Positions 18,953 to 27,920 of a stretch of 64,000 nucleotides of DNA are shown one piece after another. The notes beneath the pieces are model-generated. The model saw only the letters and a list, made by a program, of their open reading frames with translations. It was not told where the DNA came from and searched no databases. A program made the translations under genes and the position numbers. Origin of the DNA: Marinilabiliaceae bacterium UBA5488 (lineage in GTDB: Bacteria; Bacteroidota; Bacteroidia; Bacteroidales; Marinilabiliaceae); the NCBI GenBank assembly GCA_002427105.1, contig DIPM01000029.1:34324-98323 (forward strand). Reading direction: 5' to 3'. Within the stretch, counting starts at the first letter, position 1. Each line of letters begins with the position of its first letter.

Positions 18953-19031
18953 TGATATGATTGTTGCCGGGGATTACTAAATAGCCACACGAAAAAATCC
19001 GTGCGGCAAGTTCACATCAACAATCATATCA
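18953..19031. repeat. Nested inverted repeat between cupin gene and pyrI
   Basis: Outer arms TGATATGATTGTTG (18953-18966) and its exact complement (19018-19031) enclose an inner stem GCCACACG/CGTGCGGC (one mismatch). The right arm contains the pyrI stop codon. A long hairpin at a convergent junction could act as a bidirectional terminator, though no T-tract is present. Confidence 0.6.
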
Positions 19032-19487
19032 CAGCATTTGCAGTTCGTCGCGAGAGGTGATTTTCTCGCAATAGTGACACTTCAGGGCTAGTTCTACCTT
19101 GTCTTCAACTTTAAATCGCGTCACTATGGCTTCGCTATTTGTGATGCATTTAGGATTAAAGCAGCGTGCAATTCCAATAATCTCATCGGGAATCGTAACA
19201 TCACGTTTTTCTATAACCTCGTAGTCTTTTATTATATTGAGCTTAGCATGGGGTGCCACAAGTGAAATCTTATTAATCTCATCTCGTTCAAAAAACTTGT
19301 CTGCGACCTTGATAATAGCTTTTTTGCCAAACTTTTGGCTATCAAGGTTAGCGCCAAAGGTGGTCTGGTTGGGTATTTTATCCAGCCCAAGAATAGTTAT
19401 AACATCAAAAAGCGAAGCGGCAGGGATATGGTCGATAACCGTACCATTCTCAATTGCACTTACCTGAAGTTGCTTTTGCTTTGCCAT
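19029..19487 (-). CDS. pyrI: Aspartate carbamoyltransferase regulatory subunit
   Basis: Allosteric zinc-binding subunit of class B aspartate carbamoyltransferase, which transmits nucleotide effects to PyrB. The C-terminal zinc site is C109-x4-C114 and C137-x2-C140. The N-terminal nucleotide-binding domain starts LQVSAIENGTVIDHIPA. At 152 residues it is a typical length. It lies 67 bp downstream of pyrB on the same strand, so the two are co-transcribed and form the regulated holoenzyme. Confidence 0.96.
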   Translation of the reverse strand: MAKQKQLQVSAIENGTVIDHIPAASLFDVITILGLDKIPNQTTFGANLDSQKFGKKAIIKVADKFFERDEINKISLVAPHAKLNIIKDYEVIEKRDVTIPDEIIGIARCFNPKCITNSEAIVTRFKVEDKVELALKCHYCEKITSRDELQML

Positions 19488-19554
19488 ATAGTTAAGAGTT
19501 TTTATTTTATTAAAACAGAGATGGGTCTATAGCTAAAATTTACGATAATCAGCA

Positions 19555-20460
19555 CTATTTCAAGCCCATAATCGCGGCAATAATGCCCATTCTGGTATAT
19601 ACACCATTCTCAGCCTGCTGGAAATAATAGGCTTTAGGATTTGCATCCACATCATAATTAATCTCATTTACCCGTGGTAGTGGATGCAGCACACGCAAAT
19701 TCTCCTTAGTATTGTTCAGCATTGCATTTTTCAGCACGTAAGTATTTTTCACGCGTTCGTATTCGATTGGATCAGAGAAGCGTTCTTTCTGAACCCTGGT
19801 CATGTAAAGAATATCAGCCTTATCAATATTTCCCATTTCAAACTGCTCATAAAATGGAATTCCCTTTTCCTGCAAAAAGCGCTTATACTCACGAGGCATA
19901 GACATCTCTTTTGGTGCAACAAAAAAGAAAGTAGGGTTAAAATGAGAAAGAGCCATCAACAGAGAATGAACAGTACGCCCATATTTCAAGTCGCCCACCA
20001 TAACGATGGATAGATTTTCAAGCGTTCCCTGCGTTTTTTGAATGGAGTACAGGTCAAGTAAGGTTTGAGTAGGATGTTGATTGGCACCATCACCGGCATT
20101 AATCACAGGCACCCTTGATTGCTCTGAAGCATAGCGGGCACTACCCTCGAGCGGATGTCGCATCACTATCAGGTCAGCATAATTGCTAACCATTTTTATC
20201 GTATCTTTAAGACTTTCTCCTTTAGTGGTGGAAGAAGATGAAGCGTCAGAAAAACCTATAACCCTTGCTCCCAGCCTGTTCATTGCCGTCTCAAAGCTGA
20301 GGCGGGTACGTGTTGAAGGTTCAAAAAAAAGCGAAGCCACCACCTTGTCGCGCATCAGGGGCTGATTGGGATTAGCCTCAAACCCGGCAGCAAGTTCTAA
20401 AATCCGCAGAATATCATCTTTGGAATAGTCGCTGATTGAGATTAAACTTTTATTTTTCAT
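19555..20460 (-). CDS. pyrB: Aspartate carbamoyltransferase catalytic subunit
   Basis: Condenses carbamoyl phosphate and aspartate in the first committed step of pyrimidine synthesis. The carbamoyl-phosphate loop is FFEPSTRTRLSFE (S49-T-R-T-R53), with GDGANQHPTQTLLD carrying the second His/Gln set and LHPLPRVNEI near the C-terminus. At 301 residues it is typical. It leads a pyrB-pyrI unit, and a -7 box TACTTTTG (minus, 20472-20479) is only 11 nt upstream of the ATG, implying a very short leader. No attenuator was seen. Confidence 0.97.
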   Translation of the reverse strand: MKNKSLISISDYSKDDILRILELAAGFEANPNQPLMRDKVVASLFFEPSTRTRLSFETAMNRLGARVIGFSDASSSSTTKGESLKDTIKMVSNYADLIVMRHPLEGSARYASEQSRVPVINAGDGANQHPTQTLLDLYSIQKTQGTLENLSIVMVGDLKYGRTVHSLLMALSHFNPTFFFVAPKEMSMPREYKRFLQEKGIPFYEQFEMGNIDKADILYMTRVQKERFSDPIEYERVKNTYVLKNAMLNNTKENLRVLHPLPRVNEINYDVDANPKAYYFQQAENGVYTRMGIIAAIMGLK

Positions 20461-20471
20461 ACGTTTTATAA

Positions 20472-20479
20472 CAAAAGTA
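20472..20479 (-). promoter_or_regulatory. Candidate -7 box for pyrBI
   Basis: TACTTTTG (minus strand) matches TAnnTTTG. The -33 element is not recognisable. Confidence 0.35.
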
Positions 20480-20569
20480 AGTAAAAGTTAGCTGAGCCGG
20501 GCTAAAAATACTAGCTTTTTTTGTATTACTTTTATGGTCTTAATAATAGATTAGGATAAAAAAGCAATA

Positions 20570-21871
20570 ATGAAAAAGGTTCATAAATTATCCGAAGAAT
20601 TAATTGATTTCATTCATAATAGTGCCAGTCCCTTCCACGCGGTAGATACTATGGCCGGGCAACTTGAGAAGGCAGGATTCAAGGCTTTAAATCTTAGTGA
20701 TGAATGGCGGTTGACTATGGGAGGCAAATATTACCTCAGTCGTAACGGCTCAGCACTTTTTGCCTTTATCATTGGGAGCGGCGAACCAGAAGTAGAAGGT
20801 TTTAAAATATTGGCAGCACATAGCGATTCTCCTACATTCAGGATTAAGCCGGATCCGGAAATTGATAGTGACAATCATTTTGTCAGGCTAAACACTGAAG
20901 TTTATGGAGGTCCGATTCTTATGACCTGGCTGGATCGTCCACTATCGATTGCCGGGAGAGTTAGCCTGCGAAGCAATCAGCCCTTATGGCCCGATAATCG
21001 TCTGGTCAACTTTAATCGTCCCCTGCTAATCATTCCTTCCCTGGCCATTCACCTTAACAGAACGGTCAATGAAGGCATTGAACTTAATCGTCAAAAAGAA
21101 ATGCTTCCCATCCTTGGATTGACAAAAGGCAAGAATTTAGGACGCGGAATGTTGAAAAGGATGCTGGCAAAAGAATTGGGAGTTGCCGACGATGATATAT
21201 TGGATTATGATCTAAGTCTAAATGAGTATAACCGCGGTTGCATTATGGGCTACGATAACGAATTTATTTCAGCCCCCAAACTTGACAATTTAGCCATGGC
21301 TCATGCTGCCCTCAAAGGCTTGCTGGGAAGCAAGCCGGGCAAGTCAACTCAAATGGTCGCGATATTTGATAATGAAGAAGTTGGCAGCTTAACCAAACAA
21401 GGTGCAGACTCTCCGCTTTTAAGAAATCTTTTTGAAAGAATCCTGCTTCACCTGGGACTTAGTGGCGAAAAGATACAAAGAACTATTTATCAGTCGTTTA
21501 TGATTTCAGCTGATATGGCGCATAGCGTCCATCCCAGCCATACCGAGAAGTACGACCCCGTGTTACACCCACTTATTAACAGGGGGCCGGTAATAAAAAT
21601 CACAGCCAATCAGAAATACACAAGCGATGCAGATAGCATAGCTGTATTTGTGCAAATATGCGAAAAAGCCGGCGTTCCCTATCAAAAATTTGTTAATCAC
21701 TCAGATATTGCTGGAGGCTCAACCTTGGGCAATATAAGCAGCGGCCATTTAGATATCAGAACTGTTGATGTTGGCAACCCCATGCTGGCTATGCATTCGG
21801 TAAGGGAGCTTGCAGGTGTTGAGGATCATGCCTACATGATTAAGGCCTTTAGTACCTTCTTCAACTTGTAG
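20570..21871 (+). CDS. M18-family metallo-aminopeptidase
   Basis: Cytosolic dinuclear-zinc aminopeptidase (aspartyl aminopeptidase / ApeB family). Metal and catalytic motifs are AAHSDSPTFRIKP (H84), SAPKLDNLAMAHAAL, FDNEEVGSLTKQGADS, SADMAHSVHPSHTEKYD and the C-terminal NHSDIAGGSTLG. The 433-residue length fits M18. It likely releases N-terminal acidic or neutral residues from peptides. It is a single gene, divergent from pyrB. Confidence 0.94.
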   Translation: MKKVHKLSEELIDFIHNSASPFHAVDTMAGQLEKAGFKALNLSDEWRLTMGGKYYLSRNGSALFAFIIGSGEPEVEGFKILAAHSDSPTFRIKPDPEIDSDNHFVRLNTEVYGGPILMTWLDRPLSIAGRVSLRSNQPLWPDNRLVNFNRPLLIIPSLAIHLNRTVNEGIELNRQKEMLPILGLTKGKNLGRGMLKRMLAKELGVADDDILDYDLSLNEYNRGCIMGYDNEFISAPKLDNLAMAHAALKGLLGSKPGKSTQMVAIFDNEEVGSLTKQGADSPLLRNLFERILLHLGLSGEKIQRTIYQSFMISADMAHSVHPSHTEKYDPVLHPLINRGPVIKITANQKYTSDADSIAVFVQICEKAGVPYQKFVNHSDIAGGSTLGNISSGHLDIRTVDVGNPMLAMHSVRELAGVEDHAYMIKAFSTFFNL

Positions 21872-21915
21872 GCGGCAGATTGACAATTAAGGTAAAACCT
21901 TGAAGCGGAGTGCTT

Positions 21916-24615
21916 TCAGTCAATAATTGACCTGTAAATCACATCCTGAATTTGTGTACGGACGTTCAATTGGCTGAGCTTTCGATTAAACGAGTCCGGG
22001 TGAACACGATTTGACAAAAAGATGTATATCAAATCGTAGGTTGGATCTACCCACACAATAGTTCCGGTAAAGCCTGAGTGGCCGTATGACTTGGGCGAGG
22101 CCAGACGCGATACGGGAGAATCCTTATCAGGGTTATTTTCAGGCTTATCAAAACCCAGTCCCCTCCTGCTATCATCTTCCTGTTGTGAAGTAAAAAAGTC
22201 TATGGTTTCATCGTGTATAAATCTATATCCACCATACTCACCCCTATTTAGATACATCTGCATAAGCTTAGCCAGATCATTAGCATTTCCAAAAAGTCCG
22301 GCGTGTCCGGCCACTCCGCCAAGCAGTGCAGCGGTCTGGTCGTGTACATATCCTTTTAAAAGTTGTTTTCTAAAGCTTCTATCATTTTCGCTTGGAACAA
22401 CATTTTCAAGAGTTCCCTTCTGCCAGGGATTAAACTGAAGCGTTGTACTTCCCAGCCTCTTGTAGAATAACTTGTCGGCCATTATATCCAAAGGCTGCCC
22501 CGAAGTCCTTTCTAATATCCTTGTCAGAAGAATAAAGTTGAGATCGCTATAAAGATAATCTCCCTTACGCAATTTTGAGTTAAGAATTTGGGTATGGATA
22601 GAATCAATGTAAGTATGGTTAAGATATAAATTATCTGCCACCTTCACCGAGAACTTCATATCATGATAATTGCTGATAAGATAATCTTTAAAGACCGCCG
22701 ATTTATTCATATACAGATGTTCATCCACGCGAATAGGATGCGAGGAAGAGCGTCGTCGGCTATAGAGCGTACCCGAAAGCTTTTCCCTGTCAATTATTTC
22801 AGTATGAAAAGGAATGTAGGCTTGCAAGCCAGAGCGATGCAGCAATAGTTGACGAATAGTAATATCACCTTTGTCGCTTGAATCGGCTTGGGGCAAGTAT
22901 TTCATAATGGCATCACGTAAATACCAGAGCCCATCGTCATAGCACTTCATAGCGACGGGCATGGTAGCAGCAATCTTAGTTACCGAAGCCAGATCATAGA
23001 TATCGCTATTTTTTACATACCTTTTTTTTTCATAGCTATGCCAACCATAACTTTTATTCATAATCACTACCCCTTTTCGTGCAACAAGCAACTGGGCACC
23101 GGGGCTTGCTCCCTGCCTTATAGCATTCTCAACTATCTCATCAATCAATTTTAATGTATCACCGTCCATGCCAACCTCGGTAGCCCTGCCGTATTTCAAT
23201 CGGCTAACCCCTGTATTAAAACTAAAGGCAGACAAATCTCCATAGACCAATTCAATATTTCGCTTTGAGCTGGCAATACCGTTAAAAACCACCTGGGCCA
23301 TTGCTTCCCATGCAAGCGGGATATTGGAAGGACTGGCAAAGAGGGCATCTATCCCGGCAGGTAAAGATTTAAAGGGCAGCATAGCCGGTGAGCCTCCCCA
23401 TATCATTACCAGGGAAGCGTTTGGATAATAATCTTTCAGGGCCTTTATATTTTTATCCAAATCAAAAACACGGGCATAGGAAGGGTCGCTCATCAGGAAA
23501 ATCACATCATACTCATGGGGTAATAGAGCTTCGGAAGGAGCTTTAATATAATTGTCGGCCATCCTGGTAAAACTGTTAATATGCAAAGCCCCCATGTTGT
23601 AGTAGGCAATGTTTAAATCAAGGTTTACCAAAGGGAAAAGTTGCTTATCCCTTGATTGGAAGAGGCTCACGCTACTTTCATAAGCCAGGTGAAAAGGCCA
23701 AAGACAGTTCTCAGTTTCAGTATCTGTTGCCCTATAATGCTCTGAATTAGTCAGGCAATATTTAAAGGCCAAAGCTTTCTTGCAGGCCAGTTCAAGTAAA
23801 TCATCATCAAGCCAACGGAATCGAAAAGCACTTATCAGACGCTCATAATCATTCTTGAAGTCATTACTCAGCAGGAGAGTACCATCCAACAACAACTGCT
23901 CAACTGAAAGCTCAGTTTGAGGAACAAAACTTTTATCCTGGGTCAAATTCAGGGACTTCCTCGCTGCCCCGGCGGCAGAAATAGAGCTTAATGACCGTCG
24001 TGATAACAAAAGACGGTTAATCTGCCTTGGCATCAAGGCAACATTAACAAATACGTCGCTGTTGCTATTATCAGGATTGGATTTAGGTATCCAAAGGTTA
24101 AAAGCCTCATATTCTGCCGGTTTATTAATTAGTCCATCGAGCCATAGCTGCTTAAAAGTTTGAGAAGTCATAAATCCAAAAACACCCTTACTGGCAGCAC
24201 GGCTTGAAAGCCAATCAATCAAAGCTTCACGTGCACTATCGAGGCTGAGAGCCATAGTAAGTTCATCCGGAAAGGGGAGCTCCATTCCCTCGGTCTCATA
24301 TCCAGACCTAATATCAGCAATCACAACAGGATCCAGCGCCCGGCTTCGATTGGGCAAGCGGCTGTTGATCACCCATGGCTCGGCTATCAAAAACCCGGGC
24401 GAGGGAGACAACTTAGCTGCAGTTCTGAGTTCACTTTCTTTGTCAGTATTCAGCAGGATAATTTGAGCGACCCTGGCCTCAAGACTGAGGGTTGGATATA
24501 CAGAGTCAGCCCACAATTCTGCTTGCTTCTGAAGGCTTTTGTCTAAGGACAATCCTCCAGCTAAAACAGCCTTGTATAAGAAAAAGAATAACAACAGAAA
24601 TAATTTATCCTTCAT
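21916..24615 (-). CDS. GH3-like domain fused to class C beta-lactamase-type serine hydrolase
   Basis: An exported protein (signal peptide 1-19) with two parts. Residues ~25-480 resemble the N-terminal GH3 beta-N-acetylglucosaminidase region found in such Bacteroidota fusions, with WADSVYPTLSLEARVAQIILLN at the start. I do not find the KHFPGHGDT or SDAL motifs that carry GH3 substrate and nucleophile residues. Residues ~500-890 are a serine hydrolase: S544-V-T-K547, Y689-S-D691 (Asn is usual in the YxN motif) and GHSGFTGT. Intact relatives act on peptidoglycan or muropeptides. Here only the hydrolase half looks potentially active. A -7 box TATTTTTG (minus, 24676-24683) lies 60 nt upstream. Confidence 0.85.
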   Translation of the reverse strand: MKDKLFLLLFFFLYKAVLAGGLSLDKSLQKQAELWADSVYPTLSLEARVAQIILLNTDKESELRTAAKLSPSPGFLIAEPWVINSRLPNRSRALDPVVIADIRSGYETEGMELPFPDELTMALSLDSAREALIDWLSSRAASKGVFGFMTSQTFKQLWLDGLINKPAEYEAFNLWIPKSNPDNSNSDVFVNVALMPRQINRLLLSRRSLSSISAAGAARKSLNLTQDKSFVPQTELSVEQLLLDGTLLLSNDFKNDYERLISAFRFRWLDDDLLELACKKALAFKYCLTNSEHYRATDTETENCLWPFHLAYESSVSLFQSRDKQLFPLVNLDLNIAYYNMGALHINSFTRMADNYIKAPSEALLPHEYDVIFLMSDPSYARVFDLDKNIKALKDYYPNASLVMIWGGSPAMLPFKSLPAGIDALFASPSNIPLAWEAMAQVVFNGIASSKRNIELVYGDLSAFSFNTGVSRLKYGRATEVGMDGDTLKLIDEIVENAIRQGASPGAQLLVARKGVVIMNKSYGWHSYEKKRYVKNSDIYDLASVTKIAATMPVAMKCYDDGLWYLRDAIMKYLPQADSSDKGDITIRQLLLHRSGLQAYIPFHTEIIDREKLSGTLYSRRRSSSHPIRVDEHLYMNKSAVFKDYLISNYHDMKFSVKVADNLYLNHTYIDSIHTQILNSKLRKGDYLYSDLNFILLTRILERTSGQPLDIMADKLFYKRLGSTTLQFNPWQKGTLENVVPSENDRSFRKQLLKGYVHDQTAALLGGVAGHAGLFGNANDLAKLMQMYLNRGEYGGYRFIHDETIDFFTSQQEDDSRRGLGFDKPENNPDKDSPVSRLASPKSYGHSGFTGTIVWVDPTYDLIYIFLSNRVHPDSFNRKLSQLNVRTQIQDVIYRSIID

Positions 24616-24764
24616 ACCATTTTATGAACATCCGTAATAAGAGTTAGGCATCTCAACGAAAAGATCCAACATTTACAAAAATAAAAGATATAGGCGAAGC
24701 GGAGGTCTAAATAATAGAAAAATAGAGATATTTGTTTTATGCGTTATAATATCAAAAAAAAGCT

Positions 24765-24772
24765 TAATTTTG
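24765..24772 (+). promoter_or_regulatory. Candidate -7 box for response regulator
   Basis: TAATTTTG matches TAnnTTTG, 67 nt before the start codon. The -33 element is not evident. Confidence 0.35.
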
Positions 24773-24839
24773 GAGAGCCGTGATTAATCTTTCGGAACAT
24801 CATTGAAAAGCGGAATATTTCACCAACGAACTAATAATT

Positions 24840-25241
24840 ATGTCAGACAATTTAAGCAATGCATTAAACCAGAATTGGGAGAGCAAAGTCATCCTGGTGG
24901 TTGAAGATGTCGACACAAACAAGATTTTTTTTGACGCTGCTTTGCGTCGTACTAAAGCAACAATACTATGGGCCAAAGATGGGCAGGAAGCCATTGATAT
25001 GTTTAAAGCTAACAGTATTGACCTTGTGCTAATGGATCTGCAATTGCCCGTTATGGATGGCTATACTGCAACCCGCGAGATTAAGAAAATAAACCCTGAT
25101 GTACCCATTATTGCTCAAACAGCGCATGTTATGTCCGGCGAAAGAGAAAAGTGTATGGAGGCCGGATGTAATGACTATCTGGCAAAACCTATCCGTTTGC
25201 AGATACTGATTGATACTCTCTCAAAATATCTTAACAGTTAG
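24840..25241 (+). CDS. Single-domain response regulator (CheY-like receiver)
   Basis: A 133-residue receiver domain without an output domain. It has the acidic pair E22-D23, phospho-acceptor D66 in LVLMDLQLPVMDG, T94 and the conserved K116 in YLAKPIR. Such proteins relay phosphate between kinases or bind targets directly, or are receivers for hybrid kinases. No histidine kinase is nearby, so its partner is unknown. An inverted-repeat element with a T-tract, 34 bp after the stop, could act as its terminator. Confidence 0.93.
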   Translation: MSDNLSNALNQNWESKVILVVEDVDTNKIFFDAALRRTKATILWAKDGQEAIDMFKANSIDLVLMDLQLPVMDGYTATREIKKINPDVPIIAQTAHVMSGEREKCMEAGCNDYLAKPIRLQILIDTLSKYLNS

Positions 25242-25274
25242 TACGTAATAAAAACTTAATTAACCAAATTTAAA

Positions 25275-25416
25275 GGAGGCTGTCTAATAAGTCCACAGAT
25301 TGACACAAATTACACAGAAAAGACAAAACGAAAGTTTGTAAACACCTGAGAATAAAGATATTTAATTTGTGAAAATCTGTGTAATCTGTGGATAAATTTC
25401 TTATTGGACACCCTCC
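25275..25416. repeat. 142-bp palindromic element with 17-bp terminal inverted repeats
   Basis: The left end GGAGGCTGTCTAATAAG and right end CTTATTGGACACCCTCC are inverted repeats (15 of 17). An inner pair is present too: TCCACAGATT...ACACAGA on the left and TCTGTGTAATCTGTGGA on the right, with a 10-nt insertion in the left copy. Seven T follow the right end. The structure is MITE- or REP-like and has no coding capacity. Its ends resemble those of the element at 26312-26405. Confidence 0.7.
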
Positions 25417-25438
25417 TTTTTTTAGATCAGGTATATAT

Positions 25439-26284
25439 CTATTTTACTCTTTCATAAACCCGCACATAATCAATAAGCATAGCAGCGGGGAAAATACTTT
25501 CATCAATCCCTTGCGCACCGCCCCAGTTGCCTCCAACAGCAACATTAAGAATCAAATGAAAACGCTTATCAAAGGGCCATTCTTCAGAACCCTTCCCACT
25601 ATTAGTGAATGTAAAGACTTTATTTTGATCAATGTAAAATTCAATTCTATCTTCAAACCATTCGATAGCATAAAGGTAAAACTTCTCTTCACTGTCGGGA
25701 AGATAAATATCCTCGCCAACTTGAGTATTAATATTGTGATTAAAGGCATGGGTATGTAGGGTTGTAAAAATAGAATCGGGATTAAAACCAACATGTTCCA
25801 TAATATCAATCTCCCCACTATTAGGCCATCCCCCGTATTCATTATCGCTTGGAAGCATCCAAATAGCCGGCCAAATTCCCCTTCCTCCGGGCACTTTAGC
25901 CTTTACCTCAATCCTGCCATAAAGCCAATCGCCCTTAGCTTTAGAAGTCAGACGAGCTGAAGTGTAATCAAAACCCATATATCTCTCCTTATGAGCAATA
26001 ATATGAAGAAATTCACCATCAGCCAGGACATTACTATCCCTTTTGACAGTATAATACTGAAGCTCACGGTTACCCCATCCATAAGCGTTTCCTACGGTAT
26101 CATAGCTCCATTTGGAGGCGTCGGGGAGTCCTTCGTAGTTGAATTCATCACTCCAAACCAGCTTCCAATTGTCCGTGTTCTTAGATTGACAGCTCCCTAA
26201 TGGCATCATCAGAGAGAAGACCATTGAAGTGATAATGGCAATTAATCGTGTTACTTTTACTTTATACCACATACACAAAATCAT
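25439..26284 (-). CDS. GH16 endo-beta-glucanase lipoprotein (laminarinase-type)
   Basis: Retaining beta-glucanase. The signal peptide has lipobox LGSC with the lipidated Cys at 32. The GH16 active site is GEIDIMEH: nucleophile E158, D160 and acid/base E163. WPAIWMLPSDNEYGGWP upstream and the aromatic WYGRIEVKAK-type strands are typical of laminarinase/beta-1,3(4)-glucanase members. It lies 141 bp after the PKD-domain lipoprotein gene on the same strand and is the terminal gene of the SusC/SusD cluster. Both sides carry inverted-repeat elements. An alternative start at residue 5 would give the same mature protein. Confidence 0.92.
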   Translation of the reverse strand: MILCMWYKVKVTRLIAIITSMVFSLMMPLGSCQSKNTDNWKLVWSDEFNYEGLPDASKWSYDTVGNAYGWGNRELQYYTVKRDSNVLADGEFLHIIAHKERYMGFDYTSARLTSKAKGDWLYGRIEVKAKVPGGRGIWPAIWMLPSDNEYGGWPNSGEIDIMEHVGFNPDSIFTTLHTHAFNHNINTQVGEDIYLPDSEEKFYLYAIEWFEDRIEFYIDQNKVFTFTNSGKGSEEWPFDKRFHLILNVAVGGNWGGAQGIDESIFPAAMLIDYVRVYERVK

Positions 26285-26311
26285 TACAGATAAACAATAC
26301 TGAAATTAAAA

Positions 26312-26405
26312 GGCTGCCTAAAAGGCTCTCCGAAGAAAGTTAATATCTTCCTGGCCATTGGGGTCAGTTTTTGTACAGACCAGATGAGAAACCTTTTAGA
26401 CAGCC
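26312..26405. repeat. 94-bp inverted-repeat element upstream of the GH16 gene
   Basis: Ends GGCTGCCTAAAAGG (26312-26325) and CCTTTTAGACAGCC (26392-26405) match in inverted orientation (13 of 14). Read inwards from the right, the sequence AAAGGAGGGCTGTCTAA nearly equals the left end of the element at 25275, differing by one inserted G. Confidence 0.65.
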
Positions 26406-26425
26406 CTCCTTTCAAAAATCAACCT

Positions 26426-27883
26426 CTAATTATGAAAAGCAAAATCATCAAAGAAGAAAATACCTCCACCATCATGTCCTTCAGTACCGAACTGTATCAG
26501 AATTTTATTATAATCTTTACGGTCAGCAATATTGCTAAAATCGAAAGTTAATTCTAACCACTTGTCTGTCTCTAATCCGGTTTTTAGAATTTCAGTTTGC
26601 GTTTGCCAGGCATTGCCTTCCAAATCTGCATTTTGCAATTTGACAGCTATAGAAGCTTGTAATAAATTGTTAGTAATCCAATCTCCGGCTTTATTGTTTT
26701 CAGAGGTATAATCATTGTAACCCGGGATAAAAACCTTTAAGGTTATTTGATTCTGCTCAGTCAAATCAAATTTATAACCCTTGGCCACAAATGAAATATT
26801 TGAATAAAACTCCCCAGCCTTCTTTTCAAACAGATAAACCTTTGAAGATGGATTAATGGGAACAGGTGCCGGATTATGATATGCAGCCATAGTTAAATTA
26901 CCCATAGCCTCACCAACGAACTCAACACTTAATTCTTCCCCTTCAAAGTCTTCAAAAAGAGGGATTTCTTTTAATGGTAGCACAACCGGAGGAGGAGCTA
27001 CATTGAGTTCTTCAGGAATAAACCTATACCACCAACCATTTCCTGATTCAGCAATACTTCTCACTTTCAGGTACATTTCTGTTTCTGTCAACGAAATGAT
27101 TTCATAAACAGAGGAGCCTGCATAATGACCGAAAAACGCCCCATCAGACAAGGTCAAAGTCGAATCAGTTGTGTTCAACGAAAAAGTATAGTTTGCGGCA
27201 GGCGAAAACTCCACATCGAAGTCACCGGCAGGAGGCACGACAGTCTTGTTATATCCCAAAGCGGCCAAACCGGGCAGTCCTGCACCATTGGTGTAAACAT
27301 AACCCTCGTTTGTCCAATTCAATTCAACACCAACTTGCTTAAAAGTGAAAATATTTTTGTATAAAGAACATTCCAGTTTGTCATTAGGTGCGGCGGCCCA
27401 CCAAGATGGTGCCACATCATCAACCGGACCCACACCAAAATGACCCTTATTATACTGATCAAAAACCCATGTTTTTCCTTCTAACTTTTCCGCCCCACCA
27501 GTCAGAGCTGTGTACAAAGGGTGCTCTAATAATGACAGATCGTCTTCTGCTACCACTAAAGAGAACTTTTTTGTGGCAGAACCGTCTTGTGTATAAAGGG
27601 TCATTGCAACCTCATAAGTACCGGCAAATGGATATTCTCCGCTTACACTTTGTCCTTTCCCCTTTGAGCCATTGCCCAAATTCCATACAGCCACACCAGG
27701 CAATGAAGAGGTGTTTTCAAATATTACTACATTTGGCTTGTCAGCCTTAGGCGTTACAGAAAAAGTGGCATCACTCTCTGAGACCATTTTCCCCATCCCA
27801 TAATCATCCATTTCCTGTGGTTCACAGGCAATAAACAACAGGGATATAGCCCATATAGTGCTTATTAAACTAAATTTTCTCAT
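26426..27883 (-). CDS. PKD-domain surface glycan-binding lipoprotein of the SusCD cluster
   Basis: I place the start at 27883 (MRKFSLISTIWAISLLFIAC), because it gives a clean lipoprotein signal with lipobox FIAC. The longer frame, to 27967, would overlap susD by 47 bp. A PKD-like domain (about residues 40-120, with VWNLGNGSKGKG and AGTYEVAMTLYTQDG) is followed by an unassigned central region and a C-terminal beta-sandwich (about 320-485). The C-terminal domain ends GGIFFFDDFAFHN, as in carbohydrate-binding modules. From its place after SusD and before GH16 I infer a surface glycan-binding protein, the third component of the uptake system. Confidence 0.82.
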   Translation of the reverse strand: MRKFSLISTIWAISLLFIACEPQEMDDYGMGKMVSESDATFSVTPKADKPNVVIFENTSSLPGVAVWNLGNGSKGKGQSVSGEYPFAGTYEVAMTLYTQDGSATKKFSLVVAEDDLSLLEHPLYTALTGGAEKLEGKTWVFDQYNKGHFGVGPVDDVAPSWWAAAPNDKLECSLYKNIFTFKQVGVELNWTNEGYVYTNGAGLPGLAALGYNKTVVPPAGDFDVEFSPAANYTFSLNTTDSTLTLSDGAFFGHYAGSSVYEIISLTETEMYLKVRSIAESGNGWWYRFIPEELNVAPPPVVLPLKEIPLFEDFEGEELSVEFVGEAMGNLTMAAYHNPAPVPINPSSKVYLFEKKAGEFYSNISFVAKGYKFDLTEQNQITLKVFIPGYNDYTSENNKAGDWITNNLLQASIAVKLQNADLEGNAWQTQTEILKTGLETDKWLELTFDFSNIADRKDYNKILIQFGTEGHDGGGIFFFDDFAFHN

Positions 27884-27920
27884 AAGATTATTATTTATTG
27901 TAATATAAACCAGTTTAGCC

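Noticed and set aside
24840..25241. Two-component system with a nearby histidine kinase
   Set aside because: The receiver stands alone; adjacent genes are a GH3/hydrolase fusion and GH16, and no histidine kinase motifs were found in the window.
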